From the NCBI GenBank assembly GCA_014238905.1, contig JABAAE010000007.1, forward strand, positions 206,852-270,851: 64,000 bases of DNA, in the 5' to 3' direction. This DNA comes from Planctomycetota bacterium. GTDB taxonomy: Bacteria; Planctomycetota; Planctomycetia; Pirellulales; Pirellulaceae. The number at the start of each line of letters is the position of its first letter. Position 1 is the stretch's first letter. Both the position numbers and the translations under genes were made by a program. Shown in pieces: positions 26,276 to 36,050 of this stretch. The notes beneath the pieces are model-generated. The model had not been told where the DNA came from and made no database searches. It saw only the letters and a program-made list of their open reading frames with translations.

Positions 26276-28039
26276 ATGACGCAACCGCTTCAACTCAAAC
26301 TGGGTGTCAAAACCGATCCGATTGAATATCGATATTCTCATCCCTGGCTCTTTTCGCTCTTGCAGGACATTGGGATCGACTATGTTCAAATCGGAACGCA
26401 CTTCGAACTCTACCAATTGCCCGACGAGTTTTTCCATCAACTAAGAGAACAAGCGGAATCTTCTGGAATTCAGATTCACAGCACGTTCACCGCACATCGT
26501 GAGTTGGGTGGATTCTTCAGAGAAGAACCGGGTTACGAATCAATCGCCCGCAAGAATTTCGAGAGATACATTGAAATTGGCGGCATTCTGGGAGTTCAAA
26601 GCGTTGGCTCCAATCCCGGCGCCGTCATGCGTGATCGCATGCAGTTTAAGGACGCTGGGATAGCCTGCTACATCAAGCATATGAAAGAACTTTTGCATCT
26701 AGCGAAGGAAAAGGGTGTTAGCTGGCTGACGATTGAACCGATGAGCTGCCTGGCCGAACCCCCTACCCTGCCTGAGGAATGCGTAGATATGGCTGCGGAG
26801 TTAACCGCCTACCATCTTGCCCATCCCGACGCGACGGCCAAGGTTGGCTACTGCTCCGATATTGCTCACGGGTACGTCGATCATTCTGGGCAGGTAATCC
26901 ATGACCATTTCGAGCTGTTCGATGCGACCCTGCCCTGGTTGTATGAAGTCCATTTAAAAAACACGGACCCACAATACAGTTCTACATTTGGATTCAATCC
27001 AGACGAACGAACCAACGGCATCATTGATGTCGCCGCGTTTCGCGATCGCCTGAGGAGCCAAGCGGACCAATTACCGGTGCAGGAGATGGTCGGCTATCTT
27101 GAAATTGGCGGACCAAAACTGGGTCGCGACTACAGTGATCACCATCTTGAAAATCTATTGCGTGAGTCATTTGAATATTTGAAGCAGGCTTGGTTGGAAG
27201 ATCCGGCCACTTCAAAAAATAATGATTCCAAGCAGCGGTTAACTCTGGAGTCCCAACCTCTCCAAAAGAAACCTGGCATAGAGCCAGAATCCGCTGATTC
27301 AGAGACCGGACAGGCTCGATCTCACGTCTGCATTTCTCCTTCGATGATGTGTGCCGATCAGCTTCACTTTGAAGACGAACTCAAGGCGGTCAAGAGTTTG
27401 TCATGTGACATGTTACATATGGATATCATGGATGGGAAATTTGTACCCAATATGGCAATGGGATTGGGTGTTTTGCAACAGACTGCCGAGTGGGGCGAAA
27501 TGCCGGTCGATGTGCATTTGATGGTCACTGACAACGACTTTTTTGTCGATGAGATGAAAGATTGGAACATCCATCAAATTTCGGTTCATTTTGAATCTGC
27601 ATTACATCTTGATCGTACGCTTTCCCGCATTCGCGACTGCGGATCGTTAGCCGGATTGGCGTTGAATCCATCCACACCATTAAACGTCATGGATTACGTT
27701 CTGGAACGTATCGATTATGTCTTAATCATGACCGTCAACCCAGGCTATGCCGGTCAAAAACTGACGCCGGGGTCCATTCGAAAGATCCGGGATTGCCGCA
27801 AAAAGCTGGATTCTCTTGGACTCACCCGAGTACCGATCCAGGTCGACGGCAACGTCAGCTTTGACAACATTCCCAAAATGGTGGCCGCAGGTGCAACCAA
27901 CCTGGTGGCAGGAACCAGTAGCATCTTCCATAGGGATGGATCCAGAACCGACAACATGTCCCGAATTCATCACTGTATTGAGGCTGCCAAAGAAGTTCGC
28001 TTTGACACCTGCGACGGGAATCCCAAACCAGCCAACTGA
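26276..28039 (+). CDS. Fusion of sugar-phosphate isomerase-like TIM barrel and ribulose-phosphate 3-epimerase
   Basis: Two enzymes in one chain of 587 residues. Residues 1-310 are a xylose-isomerase-like/AP endonuclease 2 barrel (KLGVKTDPIEYRYSHPWLFS; metal-site residues in WLTIEPMSC, GYCSDIAHGY and YEVHLKN). A linker rich in Ser, Gln and Glu (about 310-345) leads to a full ribulose-phosphate 3-epimerase domain: CISPSMMCADQLHFEDEL, DMLHMDIMDGKFVPNMAMGL, PVDVHLMVTDN and MTVNPGYAGQKL. The second domain could act on ribulose-, allulose- or a related phosphate. The ATG at 26276 is preferred over TTG at 26252. The dehydrogenase gene starts 31 bases after the stop, so the two probably form a polyol or rare-sugar catabolic operon. 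Confidence 0.87.
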   Translation: MTQPLQLKLGVKTDPIEYRYSHPWLFSLLQDIGIDYVQIGTHFELYQLPDEFFHQLREQAESSGIQIHSTFTAHRELGGFFREEPGYESIARKNFERYIEIGGILGVQSVGSNPGAVMRDRMQFKDAGIACYIKHMKELLHLAKEKGVSWLTIEPMSCLAEPPTLPEECVDMAAELTAYHLAHPDATAKVGYCSDIAHGYVDHSGQVIHDHFELFDATLPWLYEVHLKNTDPQYSSTFGFNPDERTNGIIDVAAFRDRLRSQADQLPVQEMVGYLEIGGPKLGRDYSDHHLENLLRESFEYLKQAWLEDPATSKNNDSKQRLTLESQPLQKKPGIEPESADSETGQARSHVCISPSMMCADQLHFEDELKAVKSLSCDMLHMDIMDGKFVPNMAMGLGVLQQTAEWGEMPVDVHLMVTDNDFFVDEMKDWNIHQISVHFESALHLDRTLSRIRDCGSLAGLALNPSTPLNVMDYVLERIDYVLIMTVNPGYAGQKLTPGSIRKIRDCRKKLDSLGLTRVPIQVDGNVSFDNIPKMVAAGATNLVAGTSSIFHRDGSRTDNMSRIHHCIEAAKEVRFDTCDGNPKPAN

Positions 28040-28070
28040 TCCGGCAAACCCAATCCCTTAGGGAACACCA

Positions 28071-29168
28071 ATGACGATTGATTCTTCTTCAACGATGGAA
28101 GCCATCGTTCTCCATGGCATTTCCGATTTGCGGCACCAAAGGGTTCCAGTTCCTAAGGTGGGCCCAGGACAGGTCCGCGTCCAAATTGGTTTTTGCGGCG
28201 TCTGCGGAAGTGATATCCCCCGTTGTTTCGTTAAAGGAACCTATCATTTCCCAACCATTTGCGGACACGAGTTTGCCGGCACGATCGACGAACTGGGTTC
28301 CGGCGTTACCCAATTCAACCTAGGGGATCGGGTCGCTGTTTTTCCACTCCTCTGGAAGGACGATCACGCGGCTTCCGAGCAGGGCCATTATGCGCAATCC
28401 GATGGATACGACTATTTGGGATCACGTAGCGACGGAGCTTTCTCCGAATACGTGGTCGCCCCAGTTCGGAATCTGATTCGCGTTCCTGACAATGTTTCCT
28501 TGGAAGAAGCGTCAATGACCGAACCGGCCGCTGTCGCTTTACACGCGGTTCGGCGCGCTCGTGTTCGGCTAGGCGATACGGTTGCCGTATTCGGATTGGG
28601 TCCTATTGGCCTCATGACCGCACAATGGTTGAGAGCTGCCGGCGCAGCCAAAATCATGCTTTTCGACATCCTTCCCGAAAAATTGGAGGTCGCTCGAAAA
28701 CTTGGTTTCGACGATGTGTTTGACAGTCGGAAATCGAACCCCGTGGATACAATCAACCAGTTGACCGGAGGCCACGGAGCTCACGTAACGATCGAGGGTG
28801 CTGGTGTGGAGCCCACCTTGTTAGCCGCCCTGCAAGCAACTCGTCGTTCTGGCCGGATGGTCATTTTGGGCAACCCCAACATGGATGTGACTCTACCGGC
28901 GACATTAATTTCCCAATGCATGCGCCGTGAAATTGAAATTTTGGGGACTTGGAATTCCGATTACAGTGTCTTCAGCGATGATGATGACTGGAAAACGGTT
29001 TTACAGGCCATGAGCAATCAAACTCTCGACCTGAAGCCACTAATCACCCACACCGTTCCAATAGCACGAGGCATCGAAGCCTTGGAAATGATGCGCGACC
29101 AAACCCATTTCTTTAACAAAGTCCTGATCCATCCCTCGCCTTCGATCTCGGCCGAAAATCCTGGTTAA
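28071..29168 (+). CDS. Zinc-dependent sugar/polyol dehydrogenase lacking the structural-zinc cysteines
   Basis: Medium-chain dehydrogenase close to galactitol-1-phosphate and sorbitol dehydrogenases. Catalytic zinc residues are kept (GVCGSD, CGHEFAG and the later Glu in MTEPAAVALHAV). The NAD-binding motif is AVFGLGPIGLMTAQ and the GYDYLGSRSDGAFSEYVV segment is typical of the group. The loop that normally bears four cysteines for a structural zinc reads LLWKDDHAASEQGHYAQSDG, with no Cys at all. The start is ATG at 28071 or ATG at 28095 (MEAIVLHGISDL). It follows the isomerase/epimerase fusion closely. The likely reaction is oxidation of a polyol or polyol phosphate to a ketose form; the substrate is not determined. 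Confidence 0.88.
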   Translation: MTIDSSSTMEAIVLHGISDLRHQRVPVPKVGPGQVRVQIGFCGVCGSDIPRCFVKGTYHFPTICGHEFAGTIDELGSGVTQFNLGDRVAVFPLLWKDDHAASEQGHYAQSDGYDYLGSRSDGAFSEYVVAPVRNLIRVPDNVSLEEASMTEPAAVALHAVRRARVRLGDTVAVFGLGPIGLMTAQWLRAAGAAKIMLFDILPEKLEVARKLGFDDVFDSRKSNPVDTINQLTGGHGAHVTIEGAGVEPTLLAALQATRRSGRMVILGNPNMDVTLPATLISQCMRREIEILGTWNSDYSVFSDDDDWKTVLQAMSNQTLDLKPLITHTVPIARGIEALEMMRDQTHFFNKVLIHPSPSISAENPG

Positions 29169-29189
29169 TCGACAGATGGCCCTGAGCGA

Positions 29190-29214
29190 ACAACACAAGA
29201 CCGGACAACACAAG
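29190..29214. repeat. Short direct repeat, 15-bp unit x1.7
   Basis: ACAACACAAGACCGG at 29190-29204 followed by ACAACACAAG at 29205-29214. It lies in the gap between the dehydrogenase and regA. It is a minimal example of the same class of arrays seen elsewhere in the window. Confidence 0.75.
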
Positions 29215-29251
29215 TCAAAACCATTCAACCTGTACCCTCGGATTGCCCTCG

Positions 29252-29872
29252 ATGGACGGAAACGAATCACGACCCGAAAAATTGACCGCAAACCATCGCT
29301 TGGTTCCAGAGGCAATGAAACCGGCAGCGGAAGTTGTGGAAACCAATGCGGAAACGATCCTTGTGGTTGATGACGACGACATTCTGAGAACCCGCTTGGC
29401 CAAGGCATTTCAAAAGAGGGGTTTTGATACTCGGATGGCGAGCTGTTTCGATGAGGTCGTTGACCAGATCACCGATTTCCAACCAGATCGAGCGGTTATT
29501 GATCTCAAGATGCCGGGTAAATCCGGTTTAGAGATATTGAAAAAACTTTTGGAGAATTCTCCCGGCACCAAGGCGGTTATCTTGACTGGCTATGGCAGTA
29601 TCTCCAATGCCGTCGACGCCATCAAATTGGGCGCAATCAACTACGTCACCAAGCCGGCTAACGCCGACGAAATATTGGCATCGTTCTTTCCAGAAAAAAT
29701 GGATGAAAATCGTTTAGGGGATGATTTACACCCTCAATCGCTGGCGGAGGCGGAATGGGATCATATACAAAGAGTCCTCAGCGACTGTAATGGGAACATC
29801 TCTGAGGCCGCGCGGCAGCTGGATATCCCTCGCCGCACCCTACAGCGAAAGCTCAAAAAGCTCGCTCCTTGA
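29252..29872 (+). CDS. regA: RegA/PrrA/ActR-type response regulator
   Basis: Two-domain regulator. The receiver domain has the acidic pocket VVDDDD, the phospho-acceptor D84 in AVIDLKMPG, the Thr of AVILTGYGS and the Lys of YVTKPA. A short linker (HPQSLAEAEWDHIQRVLSDC) leads to a Fis-like helix-turn-helix, GNISEAARQLDIPRRTLQRK, which is the conserved signature of the RegA/PrrA/ActR/RegR group. Known members switch respiration, carbon fixation and nitrogen fixation genes with redox state. Start uncertain: ATG at 29252, or ATG at 29315 (MKPAAEVVETNAETI). It lies 152 bases before actA in the same direction; the RegB-like kinase is at 18.3 kb. Confidence 0.92.
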   Translation: MDGNESRPEKLTANHRLVPEAMKPAAEVVETNAETILVVDDDDILRTRLAKAFQKRGFDTRMASCFDEVVDQITDFQPDRAVIDLKMPGKSGLEILKKLLENSPGTKAVILTGYGSISNAVDAIKLGAINYVTKPANADEILASFFPEKMDENRLGDDLHPQSLAEAEWDHIQRVLSDCNGNISEAARQLDIPRRTLQRKLKKLAP

Positions 29873-29913
29873 GTCCGAAGGGACCGCGGCTACACTACAC
29901 CCCCCGAAAGAGT

Positions 29914-29928
29914 GCGACATTATTCCGC
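29914..29928 (+). promoter_or_regulatory. Candidate RegA/RegR binding box upstream of actA
   Basis: GCGACATTATTCCGC agrees with the Bradyrhizobium RegR-box core as I recall it, GNGRCRTTNNGNCGC, at every specified position except one (T for G at position 11). It lies 97 bases before the actA ATG and just after regA. A match with one mismatch is expected by chance about once per 15-20 kb of double-stranded sequence, so its position is what makes it notable. Confidence 0.45.
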
Positions 29929-30024
29929 GTCGACTCTCGGTGATGAATCTCTTAATATTTGCCGTTAATAGAAAGATGTTGACACCGCGTTCTTGACCTC
30001 AAAACGCTGCTCTATTGGAAGAAA

Positions 30025-31038
30025 ATGGCAACTGACGCAAATACCTCACAGCTCAATGACTTTGTTTTTCCGTCATGGATCAACAAAATCATCATTCTTG
30101 GTCTTGCCTGCGGTGGATTATTTGGCGGTTATGCAGCCACTGTTGGTTTTTTCGCAACGCACCCCAAGGTAATCAATGTGGGGCATATGCCCGAACAGCC
30201 GATTCCCTTTAGCCATGCCTTGCATGCTGGCAAGTTGAAACTCGATTGTCGCTATTGCCACAATACCGTTGAAAAAGCAGCCCATGCTGCGATTCCTCCA
30301 TCGGCCACCTGCGGCAATTGTCACGGTGGAAAAGATCGCGTTAAACCCGGTGCGACACTAGCAGCGGTCCATTTGAAAAGTGAAAAGTTGGCTCCTCTTC
30401 GCGAAAGTCTGGAAACCGACACCCCGGTGAATTGGTTGAGGGTGCATGAATTACCCGGTTTCGTCTACTTCAATCACTCGGCGCATGTGACCCGTGGTGT
30501 CAGTTGTGTCGAATGCCATGGGCGAATCGACAAGATGGAAGTCGTTTATCAGGCGAAGGAACTTTCCATGAAATGGTGCCTCGATTGCCATCGCAATCCG
30601 GATGAGGCGATACGCCCCTTCGATCAGGTTACCAATCTCGGCTGGAACCCCGACAAAGAAGAATTAAAAACCATTTACATGGAAGAATTAGAAAAAGCTT
30701 TTGAAAAACTTGCTCCTCAAGTTTCGGTAGACGCCAACCCGGTGCCATCGGAAAGAAAATCGGAACGACGACTGTTTTTCTATCCTGATGGAGAAGACCG
30801 ACCCGAATTTACTGCCTCCAAGTGGCGGGATACAAAAACGCATCAGGACAATTTCGCCAAACTGATTTTTGGAGATCCAAAATTAGCCGACGAAAACAGT
30901 GACAACGAAATTTCGTTGCAAGAAGCGGTTGCTTTTTTGGATACAAAATCGGACTACACCCGAAAAGACCTGGGCCAGCTTTTGCGAGCAACTCACAAGA
31001 TCAATCCGAACCAAAGTTGTTCAACATGTCATCGATGA
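30025..31038 (+). CDS. actA: Alternative complex III subunit A, pentahaem cytochrome c
   Basis: Membrane-anchored multihaem cytochrome that carries electrons through ACIII, the quinol:cytochrome c oxidoreductase that replaces bc1. One N-terminal helix (INKIIILGLACGGLFGGYAA) anchors it; the rest is periplasmic. Five CxxCH haem sites: C75 (CRYCH), C96 (CGNCH), C161 (CVECH), C185 (CLDCH) and C332 (CSTCH). Five haems is the usual ActA number. Between haem 4 and haem 5, residues 289-300 (DENSDNEISLQE) fit an EF-hand calcium loop. It is the first gene of the respiratory operon and overlaps actB by ATGA. ATG start at 30025. Confidence 0.95.
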   Translation: MATDANTSQLNDFVFPSWINKIIILGLACGGLFGGYAATVGFFATHPKVINVGHMPEQPIPFSHALHAGKLKLDCRYCHNTVEKAAHAAIPPSATCGNCHGGKDRVKPGATLAAVHLKSEKLAPLRESLETDTPVNWLRVHELPGFVYFNHSAHVTRGVSCVECHGRIDKMEVVYQAKELSMKWCLDCHRNPDEAIRPFDQVTNLGWNPDKEELKTIYMEELEKAFEKLAPQVSVDANPVPSERKSERRLFFYPDGEDRPEFTASKWRDTKTHQDNFAKLIFGDPKLADENSDNEISLQEAVAFLDTKSDYTRKDLGQLLRATHKINPNQSCSTCHR

Positions 31039-34000
31039 ACACGTCTGAATCGAATCAGTTTTCTTTCCGCAGCATTGACGAACTCGAGGACACCCCCGAG
31101 TTTCAGGAATTTCTAACGCGCGAATTTCCAAAAGGTGTTGACGAACCACCAGATGGTCTGTCTCGTCGAAGATGGCTTCATTTGATGGGGGCCTCCGCCG
31201 TCTTGGCAAGCGTCTCCGGGTGTCGTTTCGAAAACAAAAAAATCACTCCCTATACATTTCGTCCCGAGGACCGAATCCCGGGCACCACTCGCACATTTGC
31301 CACAACCATCGAATGGGCGGGTGGCGTTCGACCGCTGTACGTAACCAGTTACGACTCAAGACCGATCAAAGCCGACGGAAATCCTCTCCATCCAGAGTGT
31401 GGTGGAAGCGCGAGAAACCGGGCCCCTAAGGGATCCTCAGATCTGATTTCACAGGCGGCGGTTCTGGACCTGTATGATCCAGATCGAAGTCGCAGTTGTC
31501 TTGAAAAGGTCGGGCGATCGTTTGCTCCTCGAAACTGGAGTGATTTCTCTGGAGCAGTCCAAGGCTTGGAGCTCTTGGGAAACCAGGGAAAGGGGCTAAC
31601 CGTTCTTTCGGAGCCAACCACTTCTCAGACGGTCCAGCGTCTGAAGAAAAACCTGCTCGAAAAGTTGCCCCAGGCGAAATGGTTTGAGTATTCGCCGATT
31701 AGTGATGACCATGAACAAGCCGGTTTAAAATCCGCCTTCGGAAAATCGCTGCGGGCTCAACATAACCTTGAAAATGCCGAAGTTGTCTTGTGTTTGGATG
31801 CGGACCCACTTCGTTATCATCGGTCGGCTTTGAAATTATCCAAAGCTTGGGCCAAAAGCCGAATTCCTGACGTAGCCGTGATGGCAGGTCGCCCGATTAG
31901 TCGGCTTTATTGTGTCGAAAGCCAATTCTCTTTGACCGGCGTCAACGCGGATCACCGCTGGCCGATGAAAAGCTCAGCGATAGCCAGTTTTGCAGAAGCC
32001 TTGCGGCAGCAGGTCGACAAAGCACGCGAAAAGGGGCAAATGCTAGACGTCGAGGGGACAGTTGACGAACAACGTTTGGCTGTTTTGGCCAATGAGCTTG
32101 TGTTTGGGACGACGCAGAAAGCAGGGTCCCAAGGCCGAACAGTCGTGATCGCCGGCGCCCACCAACCACCAGTGGTTCATCATCTGGCCGCCGTTCTCAA
32201 TGACGCGATTGGCAGCAAGTTGGTTTCTTACACCGCCATTCCCGAGTCCACGTCGAACATCAGTTCCATCAAGGAAGCGGTTGCTGAGTTAAACTCCGGC
32301 AACACCGAGCATTTGTTGATGATTGGCGGGAATCCTGTATTTGATGCCCCCTCAGATTTGAAGTTTAAATCAGCATTATCTTCTGTCAAAAACAAGATTC
32401 ATTTTTCGGTTTCGAGGAACGAGACCACCGATGAATGTAGCTGGCATGCCAACATGGGGCATCCATTTGAGGTCTGGTCCGATTCGGTAGCCAGTGACGG
32501 TTCGGTTGGAATCGGGCAGCCCATGATTGAGCCCTTGTTTGGCGCCAAATCAACTGCTGAACTACTTGCGACAGTCATCGGTGTTTCGGCCGATGGACTG
32601 GAACTCGTTCGAGAAACGTATGTTGATTTGTCCGATGAGGCATGGAACCAAACGGTTCACAATGGGTTTATTGCCAACTCGTTCGCATCTTCGGTCGCAG
32701 TTGGGGCACCTACCGCCGTCGCCCCAGGCGATTCAACAACCTGGATGAGTCCCAGTGAGGCCATTGAATTGGTGTTCACCAATTCCAATCTTTACGATGG
32801 TCGCTTGTCAAATAATGGCTGGCTGCAGGAAGTTCCAGATTCCGTCACCAAGGTGGCTTGGGACAACCCGGTCATGATCAATCCAAAAACCGCTAAATTG
32901 ATTGGCGCTAAGCAGAACGAAAAAATTACGATTGAGGTAGATGGAGACACAATCGAAGCGCCTGTTTTCATTCAGCCAGGGCAAGCCGAAAACTCGATCA
33001 GTATCGCCATCGGATATGGTCGTCGTAAAGTCGGTCACGTCGGCGGCTCCATTGAAAAGAACCTCCCTCCGGTAGGGATTGATGTCAGCTCGGTGCGAAA
33101 GAGCAATCACTGGAATATTGTGGATGATGTCAAGGCTTCAGGCACTGGTTCCCGATACAGGTTGTCATCGACACAGGATCATCACGCTATTGACCTGACA
33201 GGCAAGGCTGAAATCGGAAATCGATGGGATCGTTTGATTTACGAGGATACGTTTGACAGCTATAAAAAATTCGCCAAAAAAGTGATTGGTCGGGACGACA
33301 GTTCCTCAGAATCCAAGGGCGATACGATTCAGGATTTCTTTGCCGACGAGGAAGAGATTCCGGAAAAAGAGGAGCGGCCCCATTGGCCAGGCCATCATCA
33401 TCTCCATTTTGAAAATGTAGAGATGATTCGCAGGTCTTGGGATTATTCCAAAGAAGCCAAATGGGGAATGTCGATTGACCTCGCGAAATGTACAGGTTGC
33501 AGTGCCTGCGTTGTCGCCTGTCAAGCGGAAAACAATATCGCCATTGTGGGCAAAGACCAGGTTTCCCGCGGTCGGGAATTGCACTGGATGAGAATTGATC
33601 GATATCTCGTTTCGCATCGATCTTATCAGGATGCGGGTCGTATTCTCGAGGATCCAGAGCCGATCGTTCGAACTCAACCTGTCACATGCCACCATTGTGA
33701 AAACGCCCCTTGCGAACAGGTCTGCCCTGTTGCGGCAACCGTTCACAGCGACGAGGGCCTCAACGACATGGTTTACAATCGCTGCATTGGAACTAGATAC
33801 TGCGGCAATAACTGTCCCTACAAGGTTCGGCGATTTAATTACCTCAACTATTCCAATGCAACGACTTTTGTGAAGTACCCATGGGCTGACACGCTTTCTC
33901 AAAGCGATATTGCAGTGGAAAGTCTGGCGATGAATCCAGAGGTGACCATTCGAAGTAGAGGTGTCATGGAAAAATGCACCTACTGTGTACAGAGAATTCA

Positions 34001-34517
34001 GAACACCAAAATCAAGGCCAAGACAGAGGGCCGTGAAGTTGGGGGAAATGAAATCACCACTGCCTGTCAGGATTGCTGCCCGACCGGGGCGATTGTTTTT
34101 GGCAATCTGGCCGATCCTGCCAGTCAAGTTTCCACTGAACAAATTGATGTTAGAGCCTACGTCTTGCTCGACGAATTAAACCTCGGGCAGCGGACCAAAT
34201 ACCTCGCGAGCATCATCAATCCAAATCCTTCATGGCCGGTTCTCACTTTAAACGCAGCGGGCGAGACCGTAGTCCAGCCATATGAGAAGGCGTTTCCTGA
34301 AAAAGGGCATCATGAAAAGCACGGTGATGAAAAGCACGGTGATGAAAAGCACGGTGATGAAAAGCACGGTGATGAAAAGCACGGTGATGAAAAGCACGGT
34401 GATGAAAAGCACGGTGATGAAAAGCACGGTGATGAAAAACATGCTGATGAAAAACATGCTGATGAAAAACATGCTGATGAAGACGGTGAGGAAAAACATG
34501 GGAAGGACGAAAAATGA
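31035..34517 (+). CDS. actB: Alternative complex III subunit B, molybdopterin-oxidoreductase-like/iron-sulfur protein
   Basis: Periplasmic subunit joining a molybdopterin-oxidoreductase-like half (which in ACIII lacks the cofactor) to an iron-sulfur half. The N-terminus has a twin-arginine-like signal with lipobox ([20 protein letters not shown] then Cys). The C-terminal half holds ferredoxin-type clusters: [47 protein letters not shown] and CTYCVQRIQ with [10 protein letters not shown]. Start ATG at 31035 overlaps the actA stop as ATGA; an upstream ATG at 31026 is possible. Two oddities: residues 121-129 (ECGGSARNR), encoded by a 27-bp sequence repeated elsewhere, sit where other ActB proteins go straight from GNPxHP to a GATDxFAQA-like segment; and the C-terminus carries a repeated [10 protein letters not shown] tail. 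Confidence 0.95.
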   Translation: MNTSESNQFSFRSIDELEDTPEFQEFLTREFPKGVDEPPDGLSRRRWLHLMGASAVLASVSGCRFENKKITPYTFRPEDRIPGTTRTFATTIEWAGGVRPLYVTSYDSRPIKADGNPLHPECGGSARNRAPKGSSDLISQAAVLDLYDPDRSRSCLEKVGRSFAPRNWSDFSGAVQGLELLGNQGKGLTVLSEPTTSQTVQRLKKNLLEKLPQAKWFEYSPISDDHEQAGLKSAFGKSLRAQHNLENAEVVLCLDADPLRYHRSALKLSKAWAKSRIPDVAVMAGRPISRLYCVESQFSLTGVNADHRWPMKSSAIASFAEALRQQVDKAREKGQMLDVEGTVDEQRLAVLANELVFGTTQKAGSQGRTVVIAGAHQPPVVHHLAAVLNDAIGSKLVSYTAIPESTSNISSIKEAVAELNSGNTEHLLMIGGNPVFDAPSDLKFKSALSSVKNKIHFSVSRNETTDECSWHANMGHPFEVWSDSVASDGSVGIGQPMIEPLFGAKSTAELLATVIGVSADGLELVRETYVDLSDEAWNQTVHNGFIANSFASSVAVGAPTAVAPGDSTTWMSPSEAIELVFTNSNLYDGRLSNNGWLQEVPDSVTKVAWDNPVMINPKTAKLIGAKQNEKITIEVDGDTIEAPVFIQPGQAENSISIAIGYGRRKVGHVGGSIEKNLPPVGIDVSSVRKSNHWNIVDDVKASGTGSRYRLSSTQDHHAIDLTGKAEIGNRWDRLIYEDTFDSYKKFAKKVIGRDDSSSESKGDTIQDFFADEEEIPEKEERPHWPGHHHLHFENVEMIRRSWDYSKEAKWGMSIDLAKCTGCSACVVACQAENNIAIVGKDQVSRGRELHWMRIDRYLVSHRSYQDAGRILEDPEPIVRTQPVTCHHCENAPCEQVCPVAATVHSDEGLNDMVYNRCIGTRYCGNNCPYKVRRFNYLNYSNATTFVKYPWADTLSQSDIAVESLAMNPEVTIRSRGVMEKCTYCVQRIQNTKIKAKTEGREVGGNEITTACQDCCPTGAIVFGNLADPASQVSTEQIDVRAYVLLDELNLGQRTKYLASIINPNPSWPVLTLNAAGETVVQPYEKAFPEKGHHEKHGDEKHGDEKHGDEKHGDEKHGDEKHGDEKHGDEKHGDEKHADEKHADEKHADEDGEEKHGKDEK
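31386..31421. repeat. Dispersed 36-bp repeat, copy 1, inside actB
   Basis: Starts CTCCATC, then two variable bases, then a 27-base core beginning GAGTGTGGTGGAAGCG. It is 34/36 identical to 62076-62111; the core is perfect. In actB the core is in frame and encodes nine residues, E121 to R129. A 27-base identity between unrelated genes is not expected by chance in 64 kb. Confidence 0.85.
34311..34475 (+). repeat. Coding tandem repeat, 15-bp unit x11, C-terminal tail of ActB
   Basis: One variant copy (CATGAAAAGCACGGT), seven identical copies of GATGAAAAGCACGGT from 34326 to 34430, then three copies of GATGAAAAACATGCT to 34475. They encode HEKHG, seven DEKHG and three DEKHA pentapeptides. Two homogenised blocks suggest two rounds of expansion. 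Confidence 0.96.
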
Positions 34518-34599
34518 TCCCTTCCAAAATGCCCTTGCCAAAAACTAATTAAAGAACATGACGAATACACTTAGAGGCTGTAAGGCTCGGAATAAATAA

Positions 34600-36024
34600 A
34601 TGGCCACAGTTGATCAAAAAAACGACAATACAATTGAAGATCCGGGCACCCGCGCGCCATTGGTATTGGGTGGACTGGACTACAAGGGTGTTACTGACAC
34701 CGTTTCCAACGTCGCCTTTGGGGAAGGTCCGCCTCGCATCTGGTACGTTGTGCTTGGCATTTCCACCCTTCTGATGGGCATGCTCTTCGGCTGTGTTGGT
34801 CACCTGATCATGACCGGCGTGGGGGTGTGGGGTAACAACAACCCTGTGTTCTGGGGTTGGCCAATCGTTAACTTTGTTTTTTGGGTCGGAATCGGGCACG
34901 CGGGCACACTGATTTCCGCCATTTTGTTTCTTTTACGGCAAAATTGGCGAACGAGTATCAACAGGGCTGCCGAGGCGATGACCATTTTTGCAGTCGTTTG
35001 TGCAGGCTTATTTCCCGGTGTTCACATCGGACGTGTCTGGTCGTTTTATTGGTTGTTTCCCATTCCAACCGAACACCTCGCCATGTGGCCAAACTTCCGC
35101 AGTCCGCTGTTGTGGGACGTGTTCGCCGTTTCCACCTACGCGACGGTCTCATTGCTGTTTTGGTACATGGGGATGGTCCCCGATATTGCGACTTTCCGCG
35201 ACCGGGCAAAAAATAAAATACAACGTCTAGCCTATGGAGTCCTCTCGCTGGGATGGACTGGTTCAGCTCGTCATTGGCATCGGTATGAGATGGCCTATGT
35301 TATTCTGGCCGCATTGGCAACACCGCTGGTTCTCAGTGTTCATACGATCGTCAGTTTCGACTTTGCGGTCTCGCAAGTGCCTGGCTGGCACACCACGATT
35401 TTTCCACCTTATTTCGTCGCCGGAGCAATTTTCAGCGGCTTTGCCATGGTGGTCACGTTAATGGTTCCGGCTCGAGAATTGTTTGGTTTGAAAAACCTGA
35501 TAACCAGCCGCCATCTTGAAAACATGAACAAGATTATTATGGCGACCGGGCTGATGGTTGGCCTTGCCTACGGTATCGAGTTCTTCATCGCCTGGTACGG
35601 CGGAAACCCCTATGAGCAGTTCGCGTTTGTTAACCGGGCCTTCGGCTCCTATTGGTGGGCTTACTGGATCATGGTGAGTTGCAATGTTTTGATACCCCAA
35701 TTGTTTTGGTTCAAGTTTTGCCGAACGAACCCCTGGGTCATGGTGGGGATTTGTTTATTCGTTAACGTCGGCATGTGGTTTGAGCGATTTGTCATCACGA
35801 TTACATCGCTCAGCCGTGATTTTCTGCCGTCAAGTTGGGCCTATTTCACGCCGACACCTATCGACATCATGATGTTGATAGGAAGTTTCGGATTGTTCTT
35901 TACCCTGTTTACCCTGTTCTGCCGATTTCTGCCCATGGTCGCAATGTCGGAAGTTAAAGGTGTTTTGCCTCATGAAGAGCACGACGAAGACTCTTCGGGC
36001 CACTCCGAACATGAGGAGGCATAA
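34600..36024 (+). CDS. actC: Alternative complex III subunit C, NrfD-like membrane protein
   Basis: Quinol-interacting integral membrane subunit of ACIII, NrfD/PsrC family. 474 residues with about ten helices. Features include [16 protein letters not shown] at the first helix, [36 protein letters not shown], and conserved [20 protein letters not shown] with [17 protein letters not shown]. The tail after the last helix is His/Glu/Asp-rich ([17 protein letters not shown]). It lies 82 bases after actB. ATG start at 34600. Confidence 0.95.
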   Translation: MATVDQKNDNTIEDPGTRAPLVLGGLDYKGVTDTVSNVAFGEGPPRIWYVVLGISTLLMGMLFGCVGHLIMTGVGVWGNNNPVFWGWPIVNFVFWVGIGHAGTLISAILFLLRQNWRTSINRAAEAMTIFAVVCAGLFPGVHIGRVWSFYWLFPIPTEHLAMWPNFRSPLLWDVFAVSTYATVSLLFWYMGMVPDIATFRDRAKNKIQRLAYGVLSLGWTGSARHWHRYEMAYVILAALATPLVLSVHTIVSFDFAVSQVPGWHTTIFPPYFVAGAIFSGFAMVVTLMVPARELFGLKNLITSRHLENMNKIIMATGLMVGLAYGIEFFIAWYGGNPYEQFAFVNRAFGSYWWAYWIMVSCNVLIPQLFWFKFCRTNPWVMVGICLFVNVGMWFERFVITITSLSRDFLPSSWAYFTPTPIDIMMLIGSFGLFFTLFTLFCRFLPMVAMSEVKGVLPHEEHDEDSSGHSEHEEA

Positions 36025-36050
36025 GCTCACCAAGCTGAGTTTCAAATCAA

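Noticed and set aside
33306..34142. 278-residue minus-strand ORF inside actB
   Set aside because: It lies wholly opposite the iron-sulfur domain of actB, whose motifs are unmistakable.
34243..34570. Several repetitive ORFs opposite or out of frame with the actB tail
   Set aside because: They are shadows produced by a 15-bp repeat read in other frames; actB itself fully explains the region.
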